From: Euborellia annulipes
Lineage: Eukaryota; Arthropoda; Insecta; Dermaptera; Anisolabididae
DNA length: 64,000 bases
Direction of reading: 5' to 3'
Assembly (NCBI GenBank): GCA_023213315.1
Contig: JAKCPI010001750.1
Location: 39,480-103,479, forward strand
The notes below the pieces were generated by a model. It worked only from the letters and a program-made list of their open reading frames with translations, was not told the DNA's origin and did not search any database. Shown piece after piece: positions 1 through 46,840 of the stretch (position 1 is the stretch's first letter; each line of letters opens with the position of its first letter). The translations under genes were made by a program, and so were the position numbers.

Positions 1-1259
1 AAATATGAGAATAGAACGCCGATAGCTAGAGAGTTGTTTTTTTGTTCTCCTAATTTCATCCATTTTTATAAAGATTGAAATTTGCATTCTCTTTGAAAAA
101 AAAAAAATAAAGGTTTAAAATGTGACTTTTGATCAAAATTTTAATTTTCTTAATTACGGATTATATCACCAAGGCTAAGAGAATACATTTAGTTAGTTTG
201 AATTCTAATGAATGTATTAAATTTAATGGGATAAGGAAGATAGAAAAGGCAACCAGTTTATTAAAGAAAATTTGCATCGTTATTATCGTTAAGCGAGAAT
301 ACACTGCTAGTCAAAAGTTTGGATCAACCCTTTTTATATACCAAATATTGTTTTTGAAGAGTTAGGCGCAATTAAGGGCGATTACTATCTTGTATAACCC
401 ATCACAAATTAGGTAGTTTCGTTCTCGGACAAATTCTCTCAAGATGGAGTTTATTTTTGAAATTATCATCTTAACTCCATCTTGAGAGAATTTGTCCGAG
501 AACGAAACTACCTAAAATATATTTTTATAATATTACCGGACTACACTAAAGATTTCAATAATTTTAGTAGAAATTTATAACTGCAATCGCTCTTTTCTTT
601 ATTCCTTACTACAAAAATTTATTAACTCATTACTGCAGATCTGTTTAAATAAAACAGTAAATTTTAAGAGATTTCAAATCTACAGCTATGGCATACAATT
701 TTTGTTAGCTCTGATAATGCCCCGATCCTAGAACCAAAACGTTAGCAGTGGAGCTGATTTCAATAAATAAATTCTTCTTGTTTTCTTTCTTAAAAAAAAA
801 AACGAAGTTCTGACTCTTTATATTGATTCAGAAGTCGTAAAGAATGAATTTTAATCTCTGATTCTGACTCTGACTCTATATCTGCCTGAAATCCTTTTCA
901 GGATGTGCTGGTACAGTGGGCGCCACAATTAGAGCCCCCTCCTGAGTAGCTAGACTCCTAAGTATATGGTGTATAGTGAAATAATTTTAATGACCGAAAA
1001 AGTAAAACTAGGAACCGACCGAATATTCGGTTTCGGTTTCGGTTACGGTTTCGGCTGAAAATCTTGTTTCGGTCGGACCCTAGGTAAAATTTGGTTCAGA
1101 AGATTTTATTTTACCTTGTCAAATTTAAAATTATTTCACCATAAACCATGCAAGGGCAGATACAAGGGGGAAGGGGGGTAAGTAGGTAATTACCCCTCCT
1201 AACTATTATACACTTATCGTGGTGTTAGAAAACTTATTTTGCTTTATTTGATTTTACAG
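1..1259. other. Intron or upstream sequence of Efa6, no exon recognised
   Basis: No coding exon is recognisable before the acceptor at 1258-1259. The stretch contains a perfect 43-bp hairpin (409-515), a GGTTTCGG-rich stretch near 1020-1075 that looks like a decayed DNA transposon, and a fragment (about 1150-1205) that resembles the left end of the hAT MITEs found at 52010 and 52796. The missing half of the PDZ domain must be encoded further upstream. Confidence 0.6.
409..515. repeat. Perfect 43-bp inverted repeat (hairpin)
   Basis: Arms 409-451 and 473-515 are exact reverse complements by reading (43/43) with a 21-nt spacer. The arms start TTAGGTAGTTTCG. It could be a short foldback MITE or a source of double-stranded RNA. 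No target duplication is clear. Confidence 0.9.
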
Positions 1260-35510
<34,251 letters not shown>

Positions 35511-35546
35511 CGGATGATGGGGGTGTTCTCAGCTTGTGTACTGTAA

Positions 35547-35564
35547 AATAAATTTATTAATAAA
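35547..35564 (+). promoter_or_regulatory. Candidate polyadenylation signals of Efa6
   Basis: Two AATAAA hexamers at 35547-35552 and 35559-35564 lie 37-54 nt after the stop codon, just before a genomic A tract (35572-35591). The A tract could also be an internal priming site, and the real 3' UTR may extend further, because many other AATAAA sites follow in this AT-rich DNA. Confidence 0.35.
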
Positions 35565-36013
35565 CAAACAAAAAAAAAAAAAAAAAAAAAACGGGATCCT
35601 CGCGGCTCGGCGTTATCGTCTTCTCTCAAAATGGTTTATGGCGGGCCATTATACATCTGCACACACATACACACACACTACAATGACACTATACACACTT
35701 ACACACTTACACTACATAAACAAAACATGTACGTTCTAATAAAGGAAACAAAAATTATTATTCGTTTTGTTAAGATTTGCGACAAACCGAAAAAAATCAA
35801 GCAAGTGTCATTCTCAAGCCCCAATCACGGATTATATCATATTTTTTTATTTATTAAAAAATACCATTTTAAAGTATATTTTTGTAGGCGTGTTTTGTAT
35901 TAATAATAATTTATTTTTATATTCTTGATTTTTAATTTCCAATCAACTTATTCATGAATGTGTTTATTAAAGCTCTTGTGGTTTATATTATTATTATTTT
36001 GGGAGTTTTAATT

Positions 36014-36456
36014 ATAGACCACATTATATTATTAATTGTTTATTAAAAATATAAATACTACACAACGTTTCGACTGCTTATTCTGCAGTCGTTTTCAACT
36101 ACTGTGCACTTGGTCCGACTCAAATGAACTAATCTCTAAGGGACCGTTACGTGCATTTTATATACAACTACGCCGGCGCCATCTACAGTCATTTCTATGA
36201 AGTTAGATTTACAAATTTCCTAGAAATTACCCCTGTGTTCTATGAATTGGCGCTGAAGTTTGTGTCTAACTTCATAGGGATGATTGTAGATGGCGCTGAC
36301 GTCGTTGTATATAAAATCTACGTAACGGCCCCTAAGGTTAGTTCACATGAGTCGGAGCAAGTGTACAGAATTTGAAAACGACTTCTGAATAAGCAGTCGA
36401 AATGTTGTACAATATTTATATTTTTAATAAATAATTAATACAAAATGTGGTCTATA
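36014..36456. mobile_element. Foldback MITE, TAGACCACATT family, full copy
   Basis: Ends TAGACCACATT and AATGTGGTCTA. Each arm carries the hairpin GACTGC ... GCAGTC (or its complement) next to GAAACGTTGT / GAAATGTTGT. The central part pairs over GATGGCGC-type sequences. Its ORF (36151-36375) lies in the paired arms. Confidence 0.75.
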
Positions 36457-37835
36457 AATAAAATCTTCCATAATAACAACAACTTATCATTCCAATATTT
36501 ATTCATTTATTTTAATGAATTTTTATAAATTATATTCTTACGCATCTTTCTATCATTCCTTTTTTATAAAATAAAATAAAACTAAAAATTTTTTCTCTGT
36601 GCCAAAAGTGAATTTGATTTTTCGCAAATCTTTCTAAATTAAAATAAATTTATATATAGCTATATAAAAAAATAAATACACCACTCTTTACTACACACCA
36701 ATTCAACTACACTTTGCATACTGGTGCCATCTTCTCTACCCGAGCTTTTTTGACCCCTTGGCGCATTTTATGGCCGCCATTTTGATGTCGATTCGAGTGT
36801 CCACGAAGACGTCTTCATATTTATTAAAAGACGTTTTCTTGGCCACTTTTCGAAACGAGAATCTCTTTAAATTGTGTGCTTCCATCTTTTGAATGTGGCT
36901 TCGAATATATAATCTCTCTTTACAGTATATCTGGCTGAAAATTCCCCCCTCAAAAATAAATGGATTGAACTCTATATATCTCTCTATTATGATTGGATCT
37001 GATTCGACTAGATTTCTGAATTCGCAATAAGAAGTACTTAATTAATAAATAACGAAAGAGAACTCGCACTTAAGTGGAGTACTTAAAAACAATTATTTCT
37101 AATTGATAATTCAGAATTCACACTCTCTTTCTCTGTCTACTATTTTTTTACTCTCTAAAACTTTTGATTTCTCCCATGTGTTGTGTCTAAAACGAATAAG
37201 GCAAAAAATACGAAACACGAACAAAAAAAATGCCTAAAAAAATATTAAAACCTTCGCTTTATGAGTAAAAATAAAAACAAACGAATTTTTGAGAATTGAA
37301 TAAATATGATGATGTTGATGATGATATAAATATATCTAAACAAAAAAAAAACTAAATTATTCCAAAAAAATATATATATATATATAATTATATAATAATA
37401 ATAATAAACAAAATTCTTAAAATTTCCTTAAATAAAAAAGCGCCTCTATAATAAATAATATAAAATATATACTAAATATAATATACATATAAACAAAAAA
37501 ATCCTATTTTTGAAAAAGTATTATTTCGATTTACATATTTAAGAAGAAAATATTAAAATTAATATTAGATTTAAAAAAAATATATAAAAATAACCTAAGG
37601 GCCTCAAAACGAAAAAGAAAAAATGTCTTATTTTGATTAAAAAAATTTAAATTCTTTAAAATTAACTTTATAAAAGAACATAATGCAGCATCACAAGAGC
37701 GCTAAGCCTCTTTTCGAATAGTCCAATATTTTTGAATAATACTTTTGTTAATATACAGGGGCTTTTAGGATTATATTATTGATGATTTTTTCAAGAATAA
37801 GCAATTACATGTGTTTCCATTTCAACACTCATACG

Positions 37836-38397
37836 GGTCTATTCTCTAAAACAGACATTAAAATTTAACATCAACAAATGGGTGTTAAAAAGTAAAGTAA
37901 TAACAGCGTTAAAAAAATGCTATTCTCTAAAATAAGATTTAACCGCAACATTTTATTTTTTAGCACCAGGTGTTAACGATCCATATGAAGATAGCTATGT
38001 TTTCTGCTTGTTCGTGTTTTTACACCCCTGGATAACCTCTCGCGCAAGCGCATTACTAAAACGATTTGTTATTTTCAATCTAGTAGGTCTATCTGTCACA
38101 CCAGCGTTAAAAAATGCTATTCACTAAACCAGGTTTTAATAGCGACATTAATATGTTGCTTTTATTTCAAATCTGACAAAATCATAACCTTACTTTTAAG
38201 ATTAAAGACGCCATTTTGATGCATTAAATACGGCGTTAAAATATTAAAGCCAGCTGACATTAATTTTTAACACTATTGATTAAATGTTAACGCTTTGGCG
38301 TTTTTGCTTACAGAAAAGCAATTTAATGCAAGGTGGTAAAATGAATTAACTCTGATTTCAGATGTTAAAAGTTAATATGCTTAGAGAATAGACCTGG
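37836..38397. mobile_element. MITE with GGTCTATTCTCTAA ends
   Basis: GGGTCTATTCTCTAA at the left and TTAGAGAATAGACCTG at the right. The interior repeats GCTATTC(T)CTAAA and TTAAAA motifs. No target duplication was certain. Non-coding. Confidence 0.6.
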
Positions 38398-39747
38398 ATA
38401 TGAATTTTTACGAACAAACGAAAAAAAAAAATGCAGAGTTTAAAACAACAAAAAGAAAATTGTTTTGAGAGCCTCTTAGTTCTTCTCACACATAGATGCA
38501 ATTTATTCGTCAATTGAAAAAAATTGAAATCAGCAATAAGAAAAAGAAAAATAACAAGCAAGGAAGGTTCTAATATCTCAGAAATAAATCTCAATTGCGG
38601 GTCGCCTAGGGTGTCTTGCTTTTTCAAGAGGCCACAAAAAAAAGAAAAAGGCCTCTTAAAAAAAAGCAGCCTTTCAAAATGTATGAATGTGAATGTTTTA
38701 TATATAATATATATATATGAAAAAATATATACGAGTATATATATATATATATTTACATATATATTATATCTTGGACGAACCAAATCCAAAACAATTTTAT
38801 GGATTTTTAAAAAATTACTATACATATATAAATCATTAGATAGGGAAGATATTTTAGATTAAGTTACTATTATTATTATTAATTATTATTATTATTATAT
38901 ATTAATAAATATAGTTTATTGTCAGTATTATATAAAGATGGTCGTTTAATCGAAGTTTCCAAATTCAGGGAATTAAAAAAAAAAAAATCATTGAATATGG
39001 TATTCTTGTAAATAATATTAAGAAAATACAAATGAATATACGATTGAATACCGACTTACACAGAAAAATATTTATATAAATATACACTAAATAAATAAAA
39101 GTTCCATAATTTGTTAACCTGCTTATAATGGCCACTATTATATAGCTGGTATAGGCCTAAAATACAAAATTGAACAAATATGGCCTGAGGGCTGAATTAA
39201 ATAACGGAGAGAAGTTTCTTCTATTTTATAAAATAGAAAATTTCTTTACAACAATTTCACTTATTTTGAAAAATTAAAACAATATAGATTGTTGTTGAAG
39301 ATTTAGTTTCGACGATTTCTTCATCTTCATGCTTATTATGAAAATTAGGAAACCTACTATGATTTTCTATAATAAAATATTTATCAAGACTTCTAAAATT
39401 AGCCCCACCAACAGAATTGGCAAGTTTGATCCTGCCGAGTATAATACACGGTTTTATACATGGTTAAAACTACCCCGGATAAAACTAGGCAGATGTAAAA
39501 CAAACTAAAAAACCAACTCTCTGAAAAAAGAGGTTATAAAGATAAATGAATTTTATTTGAATTTTCTTTCTGGTTGGGTTCGCGCATGCGCATCCGAGAT
39601 CTATACGTTTTATCCGCGATGTATAAAACTACAAAATCATGTATAAAATTCAACTTGCCTACCACGGACAAATTTGTTTCATTATTTATAAGATAATAGT
39701 TAAATAAGAGACTAAATTCTTATCAATAACATATACTGTATATATAA

Positions 39748-40070
39748 GGAAAGATTGCGAAAGCAGAGACTGGCAGCCAAATTTTTTTCTTTAAATATTT
39801 TATTGGACCGACGCGTCGGTCGAGCCGAAACGTCGCGACGTTTCGGCTCGACAGAGGTCACTTCATGTATACATATACATATATATAAATAAATTATTTT
39901 TAACAGTTTTACATAAAACAATGGAAAATAAAAATAAAGAATCTACAATAAGATACAACAAGAAACTGTTAAAAACAATTTATATATACATGAAGTGACC
40001 ACTATCGAGACCGAAACGTCGGCCCAATAAAATATTTAAAGCTGCTAGTCTCTGCTTTCGCAGCCCTTAC
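39748..40070. mobile_element. Foldback element at 39.9 kb
   Basis: Outer arms TTGCGAAAGCAGAGACTGGC and complement near 40050-40070. The inner sequences carry CGAAACGTCG on both strands, including a local palindrome GAAACGTCGCGACGTTTC at 39828-39845. The upstream core here is TGAAGTGAC, less like the other members. Confidence 0.7.
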
Positions 40071-40230
40071 TTGATACAACTCAACAACCACAACTATAAT
40101 ATAACATATATATATTTATTATTAAAAAATCACAGTCGGATTGTGGAAACAATCGACACTGTAAGCCAATAAATCTTAAACAACACTCTACATTGTTTTA
40201 AAACAAATACGTTGTAAATAATTTTGGATA

Positions 40231-40300
40231 AGATAGCTCGGTGGTAGAGTTTCTGCCTCTTGTGCTCGAGGTCAAGAGTTCGCATCCCGTCGCATGCTAC
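40231..40300 (+). repeat. tRNA-like SINE head, copy 3
   Basis: GATAGCTCGGTGGTAGAGTT, then CTCTTGTGCTCGAGGTC, then AGAGTTCGCATCCCGTCGCA, then an AAATTTATTTAAATTG tail. Clear box A and box B, but the acceptor stem does not close, so it is called a repeat, not a tRNA gene. Confidence 0.6.
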
Positions 40301-41012
40301 AAAAATTTATTTAAATTGGATAAAGAAAATATTATTTTTTAATCGGGAAAAATAAAATTACTAAGACCAGTAGTTATGAAACTAATAAACAATTCAGACT
40401 GAAATGTTAGCAAAATAACTACATATTAAAAACTCCACTACAAAACTAAATTCAAAGTTTACTCAGTTAACAAATTCTGGAACTTAAAAAAGATAGACAC
40501 ATATACACAAAACACACCTAGTAGTAAACAATAATAAAAACAATTAAGAAGACTCAAGAGAAATAAATTAATTATCACAGAGATCTATTGGCTGTTATAT
40601 AACTTGCTAATAAAAAAAAAAACAAAAATGAAAATATAAAATATATATTTAATTAATTACTGAGTTTTAGACTTTAGTCTATATAAAAAAAAACATAATT
40701 AATACAATTTGAAAGTATTATGATTAATTGTTATTAAAAAGATAAAAAAAAAAAAGAAAAAATAATAAAAAATTATTGGTTCTGTAGACATGTTTTGGTG
40801 GGATCAAAAAATTTAAAAAAAAAAGTATATATCATATAAAGAAGGATCAATTTTAGAATCTATAGTATAAAATAAAAAATTTTGATCAAAAGATTGAAAA
40901 GAGAAATTATAAATAATAGTGAGTGTCTGTTCCAATCACATGACACTCACACAAAAAAAAAAACGATTTATGTCTATTCCCGTGTGAATTCGGCATCAAA
41001 TGTTTCTATTCA

Positions 41013-41188
41013 CTATGAACCACATTTGTTATTAATTTTTTATTAAAAATATAAATACTGTACAAAGTTTCGACTGCTTATTCTGCAATCGTTTTCAAGT
41101 ACTTGCTGCAAGTGAACTGCAGAATAAGCAGTCGAAACGTTGTACAGTATTTATATTTTTAATAAAAAATTAATAACAAATGTCTATA
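41013..41188. mobile_element. Foldback MITE, TAGACCACATT family, short copy
   Basis: Arms only, with almost no centre: TTTTATTAAAAATATAAATA, CTGCTTATTCTGCA, and the complement with GCAGAATAAGCAGTCGAAAC. Confidence 0.7.
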
Positions 41189-41729
41189 ATTAAAAACTTC
41201 CATAATAATAATAATACAAACCACAAAAGCTTTAAATAATAAACTAATAAAATTAAATTAACAACACCAAGAAAAAAATAATAAAATTTTTATTTGCATA
41301 TACATATATATACATACGGTATATAATCAAGCAACATTCCATTTAATTAATCTTCTCAATCTTTTGAACATATTTCTTAAAAAATAATTAAAAATGATTT
41401 AAAATGAATTTTCCCAAAAAAGGGCTGGTTTACGCCTGAATTGAAAGAAAAAAATTTTTTATTTTTTTATAACGAATTGACAAATTACATTTTTTTAAAT
41501 ATTCTTGAATTGGCTTAGAAGGGAGTTATTGATTATAATAAGAGAAAGTAAAAACAGAGTCTGATTAAATTTTTCTTTTAATTTAACAACTTTATTTCAT
41601 GAAACAACTGACCAAAGTGTGTTTTATTGTTTTCGTTAACATTTATTTATTACAACATTATTTTACAAATTTGTTTTTTTTTTGAGGGAGAACCGGTTCA
41701 GCCAATTTCAGTATTCCGGGATCATTATT

Positions 41730-41913
41730 ATAGACCACATTTGTTATTAATTATTTATTAAAAATATAAATACTGTACTACGTTTCGACTGCTTAATCTG
41801 CGGTCGTTTTTCAAGCACTGTGCACTTGCTCCGACTCAAGTCAACTATAAGCAGTCGAAACGTTGTTCAGTATTTATATTTTTATTAAATAATTAATACA
41901 AATGTGGTCTATA
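41730..41913. mobile_element. Foldback MITE, TAGACCACATT family, short copy 2
   Basis: TAGACCACATTTGTTATTAA at the left and AATGTGGTCTATAATT at the right. The central loop is reduced to TGCACTTGCTCCGACTCAAG. Confidence 0.7.
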
Positions 41914-42047
41914 ATTAAAAACTCCAATAATAATAATAATACAACCCACAAAAGCTTTAATAAACACAAGAAGCATTTACTTTGGCTGAACCGGCTCTTT
42001 TTTACTAAAATCAAATCTATCTACTGCAGCCAAGTCGTAATAATATT

Positions 42048-42452
42048 TTAAGGTGATCGTCTCGAAAAACCGTTATTAGCCGATTCAGAAACAGGTTACT
42101 CGAGGCGGCAAGAGATGTCGTTAGTTCTGCCCATAGGGAAACAAGCATTTTAATCCATTTTATTTGAAAGGTTCCAGCTAATTAATTAAAGGCAAAAAAT
42201 TAATTATTCTTTAACACAATGATTACTAATTTAATTATCTAAAAGATATAGACAGAATTTTTTTTAATTATCTTTTATTTAATTGGATTAATCTTAAAAA
42301 AAAATTTTTTTTTTTCGAAAATCGAAAAATGGGCTTCTAAATTGTACATATTTTAAATAGCTTAAATTAAAAAAAAAAAATTGAGGTCGATAGCTTCAAA
42401 ATTGTGGTCCCTGGAACCTCTCAAAATCACCACCTCGAGACGCACACCTTAA
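42048..42452. mobile_element. piggyBac-type MITE, copy 2 (TTAA target site)
   Basis: Same family as 4312-4711, in the opposite orientation: TTAAGGTGATCGTCTCG at the left and GACGCACACCTTAA at the right. The interiors align over nearly the whole length (for example GAGGTCGATAGCTTC-AAAATTGTGG on this strand). Confidence 0.75.
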
Positions 42453-42880
42453 ACTCCAATTTACTTTCTCTAATTTTGTTCGTTTCTTTTTTTTTTCTTA
42501 ATTTATTATAAAATAAAACCCATATATTTCTTAATTATATTTTCACGTCATCTTTAACATCTCTTTGCCAAATTTTGAGATACAGTTTATGCTCTAAGAA
42601 TTAACCTAAGGAAATTGGAACTTGTTCTGCTTCAGTTGCGCAACTAGGGGAGGAGGGATGATTTTTTTTTAAATATTAATAGGATTTGCTTTTTTTTAAG
42701 TCATTCTCCTGTTTAATATTAACCAGGGTTCTTCGGCGTTATTAAATTTAAAATAAATTTTTTCTCTCCACAAACCGCAATTTATTTAAGTGATTCTCCT
42801 GTTTTATATCAAGCGAGATTCTTCCGGGGTATTATTTAAAACAAGTGCAAACATTCTCTCATGGGAGAGAAGGATTTAAC

Positions 42881-43115
42881 CAGGGACGTCATTTGAGGGG
42901 GGGACAGAGGGGGCATTTGCTGTCCCCCCCCAATTCTGGCTAAGCCCCTAAATACGAACAAACTCACATTCTTTCTTTATAAATAAGTATAGAAGATGGT
43001 ATAGATAAAAATATAGAGGTATATATATATATGTAATATAAATTAAGTATCACAGGAAGCAAAAAAAAATTGTTTGCTCCCCCCCTCCCAAGCAAAAACT
43101 GAAATGACGTCACTG
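42881..43115. mobile_element. hAT-type MITE with exact 8-bp duplication GATTTAAC
   Basis: Ends CAGGGACGTCATTT and AAATGACGTCACTG. GATTTAAC occurs at 42873-42880 and 43116-43123. The interior has G and C runs (GGGGGACAGAGGGGGC, GTCCCCCCCC). Hallmarks of hAT: 8-bp duplication and CAG...CTG ends. The minus ORF across it is not a gene. Confidence 0.85.
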
Positions 43116-43479
43116 GATTTAACTCTCCCCTCCCTCCGCCTCCCGGTTGCGCTCGTCTGCTTTTATTTATTTCTTTCTTTAACATTCTTCTTTCTTTAAA
43201 CACTAATATATTGTATTTGTATCTTTTTTTATTATTGTTTTGATTAAGGTGACCAAATCGAAGATGTTTCAAAAATTATTTCATTTTTTTCTGATTTAAA
43301 ATTGAAAAATATTACTAAGTAATTTTTCTTTTCCATAGTTTTTGTTTAAGTTATTTGTACTTTTGTTTATTTGTCTCTATTTGAAATATATATACTGTAT
43401 ATATATATGGTTAAATAATCTCTAGAAAAATTCTAAATTAGATTCTAAACAACTTTTTTTATTTAACCAGTTAATTTTG

Positions 43480-43580
43480 AAATGGTGAATATTTTGTAGT
43501 CCCAAAATATAGGCTACACAAAAAAACTAGTGTGACAGCAAATTTCCTTTCGGTAATTGTAGTCACACCAGATATTTTCC
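43480..43580 (+). repeat. Family-P terminal palindrome fragment
   Basis: ACTAGTGTGACAGCAAATTT ... GTAGTCACACCAGATATTT with TTCGGTAATTG inside, as in other P copies. Short decayed fragment. Confidence 0.5.
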
Positions 43581-43651
43581 TTGAATTTTTTTCTCTTAAA
43601 CATAAAAAAGAGATTTACCTAGCAATGAAAAGTGGCTGTAGACTTTAAATT

Positions 43652-43899
43652 GGATATAGGAGATGTAGCAGCCAGGGAAATTAAATAAAAAACTTCAGCA
43701 TATTTATTAATCGCCGACGTTTCGGTCGCCAATCAAGACCTTCATCAAGACGATTAAACGTCGTGATTGGCGGACAATTAATCGACTGGACAATTAATCG
43801 TCTTGATGAAGGTCGTGATTGGCGACCGAAACATCGACGATTAATAATTAAATAGAAGTTTTTTATTCAATTTCCTTGTCTTCTACGTCTCCTAAAACC
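43652..43899. mobile_element. Foldback element with CTTGATGAAGG arms
   Basis: Arms AGGAGATGTAGCAGCCAGGG and complement, with the AAAAAACTTC block. The plus motif at 43803-43836 is CTTGATGAA, stem GGTC/GACC, GAAACATCG. The complement at 43715-43749 reads CTTGATGAA, then GAAACGTCG. Confidence 0.75.
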
Positions 43900-45124
43900 A
43901 AAAGAGATTTACTGTTTTTTTGACAAATACTAAAAACTGTGGGGTTTGAATTACTTAGTTATCTTTTTTAATTAATTTCATTTTGACACATCCTTATTGT
44001 AACATTGATATTTTTTTAAATTTAAATATGGATTGGTCACCTTTGCTTAATTTTCTTATTTTATTTTATTAAAGAAACACTTTTTCTTTTCTTTCCGAAG
44101 GTTAAATTGTCTAAGGGGTTAAAAAAAAGTCTTCGGCGACGCACTTGTTGCATGCAAGCTAGAAGAATTTTTATTTTTTTATTTTTAAACTCATTTCTCA
44201 ATTCAAATTTAACATTTGAAGAAAAAAAAAACATACAACATAATAAGTCTCAAACAAAAAAAAAATGTGATAAAAAAATATTTTTATTTATATTATTATA
44301 ATTATTTTACAAAAAAAAAAAAATATATCACCAAACATGAAGATGTTGTTGGGCTAAAAAAAAAAAAAAAATAAAAAAAAACAAAGTTTATTCAAAAATC
44401 AAAGTAATCAAACTGTAATTTTTTATTGTAAATATTCAATCAATCTAAGGGGAAAAATATTGTATAAAAAAAAAGCAAAAAAAAAAAAAATGAAAAAAAA
44501 TGATTTTTAGTTTAGCATGTTTTTTTTTTTTTTTTTTGCTTTTTTCATCTTATTTATTTATTTATTTTTAATTAATTTATTATTATAAATACGTATAATT
44601 CATCTCTGCTTTTTTGTACTTGTTTTTACTGAATGAAAATAGTTTAGTGGTTGAAGAGAATGTGTTTTTAAAAGGGTTGGAAAGGAGCAAATTAAATCAA
44701 GGGATGTCACTTCTCTATCTCTATTTCTAACATACTACGTTTTTCAAAAATGGTTAACATCATATTTAAGCCAAAATTATGATCCAGATCAAATTTTATA
44801 AAATTTGGTAAAAGGATAAATTCTTCCAAATTTCTGAAATTTCCCCCTTTTTTTATTTTAATCAAATCACGATTTTTCGTTACACAAACGTAGAGCTTTT
44901 TGCCTCTTGAACTGACAAAGAAACCTTACGAGTTTCTTCTTCTATTGAACTGTCTAAAATGCGTGTAGGGTTAAAAAAAATTTTGACGGTTTAATTGTTC
45001 TTATAATTAAAGTCAAAATATTTTGTTATTTGACGTCTGGATTGGTATTCCAAACTTTTTTATTACCCCATGCTGATTTTATCTACCTTTGTCAGTGCTA
45101 TTTCGTCTCCTATTCATTGCCTTA

Positions 45125-45240
45125 TTTTGGACACCTTTGAACTAATCAAAGGTGTCCAAAATACGGCCCGCGGGCCAAACCCGGCCCGACAGATAATTTT
45201 ATTCGGCCCGCGAATGTTTTTTCAAGTCGAAAATTGAAAA
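45125..45240. repeat. Decayed hAT ends (GGTGTCCAAAATACGGCCC)
   Basis: TTTTGGACACCTTTG at 45125-45139 and CAAAGGTGTCCAAAATACGG at 45148 face away from each other, followed by a GGCCCGCGGGCC motif common in hAT elements. GTTGGACACCTTTG near 46690 may be another end. No complete element could be delimited. Confidence 0.45.
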
Positions 45241-46286
45241 AAAAAAAAATGAAAAAATTGAACCAGCCAATATATATAGGCTGGTTCAATTTTTTCATTT
45301 TCTATATTCATATATATATATATATATATATATATACATTGACGAATTAGCCAATCTCTAATCGTTACAAGTTCAATTAGATTTATTTTAAAATTCTCAT
45401 ATACAAATGTAATTTTTCAAAAAATTTGAATGCTACTTAATCAATAATCGTTCATTTTTTTTTTTATGTGGAGGGGGAATCTTTCTTCTTCAGGTTCTGG
45501 CATCATAGCAGGAAGTTCATTTTTTTTTTTTTTTTTTTTTCAAATTCCATCAAGCTCTTTGATGTGACAGCCCTTATGGAAAATTTCTTAAAATAAATAA
45601 ATCTCTTCCCCTTATACAACGAACCCTTCTTTTTCTCAATCTCTCTACTCTTCGAGTGCCAAAAACAAAAAAAAATTCTTTCCCACATTTTTAAAAAAAC
45701 ACTTTCTCTTAAAAAATACTCTCTCAATCAAACATAAAAACCACAATTTTTTTTTTATTTTATAAAAAAAGGGCCTAAAACAATTTCTTGCCGAAACAAA
45801 GCTTAAAAAAGTATAATAAATAAATATTATTATATTATGATGCATGTTCCTTTTTTTATTTAAATATTATCGGTGATAGATAAATTCGATTTCATTCCTT
45901 TTCTTTTTTTTTTTTTTTACTCTTCTCTCATATTCTATTTTCTTCATTTTTTTTATTTATTTATTTGTTAATGAACTTTTTTTTTGTAAATAAATGAAAA
46001 ACAAAAAAAAAATACAAATGTATATATTTCAAATTAATTATTAAATAAACAATTACCTCAAAAATGTATGAAAATATAATTTTTCTTATACGCCTTTTTT
46101 TCTATTTTTTTTTTTTTTAAGGTTTTGGGATTTTTTTGTCTTTACCCTCTCTCTTATTTCATTTTTTTCCTTATTGGTCTAATAGCGAAAATTGAGCAGC
46201 TCCATTGTTATAATTAATAAATAATACTTAGAAATCAACAATGCTCTAAAATTGGAGAGCAATTGTTGATTCTTAGTTTAAGGAGG

Positions 46287-46840
46287 TCAATCATTTTGAT
46301 CAAAAGATTGAAAAACCAGATTGACCGTCTAAGAACCTGTTTGACGCTTGAGCCAATCAATCAAGGTGATTGATAGAAAGTTTTAATGACACAATCATTT
46401 GTCTCAATCGATTGATCGTCTAAGCCCAGTTTGATCAATCATTACGTCAATCACACGTCAGGCAACTATGGAGTTTAAACCCGCTTTCCCAAAAAAAGAT
46501 ACAAAATGAAGACGAAATTGGAATAAAAAGCCCACAAAGTTCACAACATGAGTTTGTGAGCCTCATAATAGAATTGTAATTGAGTAAATTCTCACGAGTG
46601 AAGAGATTTCTTTGGGCCAACGTCATTTCTTATTTTTGTTTTTCACTTTAACCGGAACCAACGTCAATGCAAGAAAGGCGAAATCGGTGTTGGACACCTT
46701 TGTTCGAAGCATATTTCCTAGTCGAAAACTCAACTGTGACTGCGTTTTGATCAAAAGATTGAAGGTTTGATTGAAGCGCGCGTCAATTGATTGACAGCCG
46801 TTTGATCAAAATGATTGATCGTCTAGGGCCTAGTTCCTGT
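46287..46840. repeat. Element rich in TTTGATCAAAATGATTGA units
   Basis: TCAATCATTTTGATCAAAAG near 46289 and GTTTGATCAAAATGATTGAT near 46800 are complementary. The interior repeats ATTGATCGTCTAAG-type units. Class unknown, probably a decayed DNA transposon. Confidence 0.45.

Noticed and set aside
129..365. 78-residue ORF near the left edge
   Set aside because: AT-rich, no domain, no splice context matching Efa6.
38358..38862. 155-residue minus ORF and 112-residue plus ORF with Tyr/Ile stretches
   Set aside because: The region is AT microsatellite with hydrophobic low-complexity translation. No domain, no splice or start context.
40231..40300. Possible true tRNA gene
   Set aside because: Box A and box B are present, but the acceptor stem does not pair and the anticodon arm is irregular. 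Relatives at 4788 and 24007 point to a SINE.
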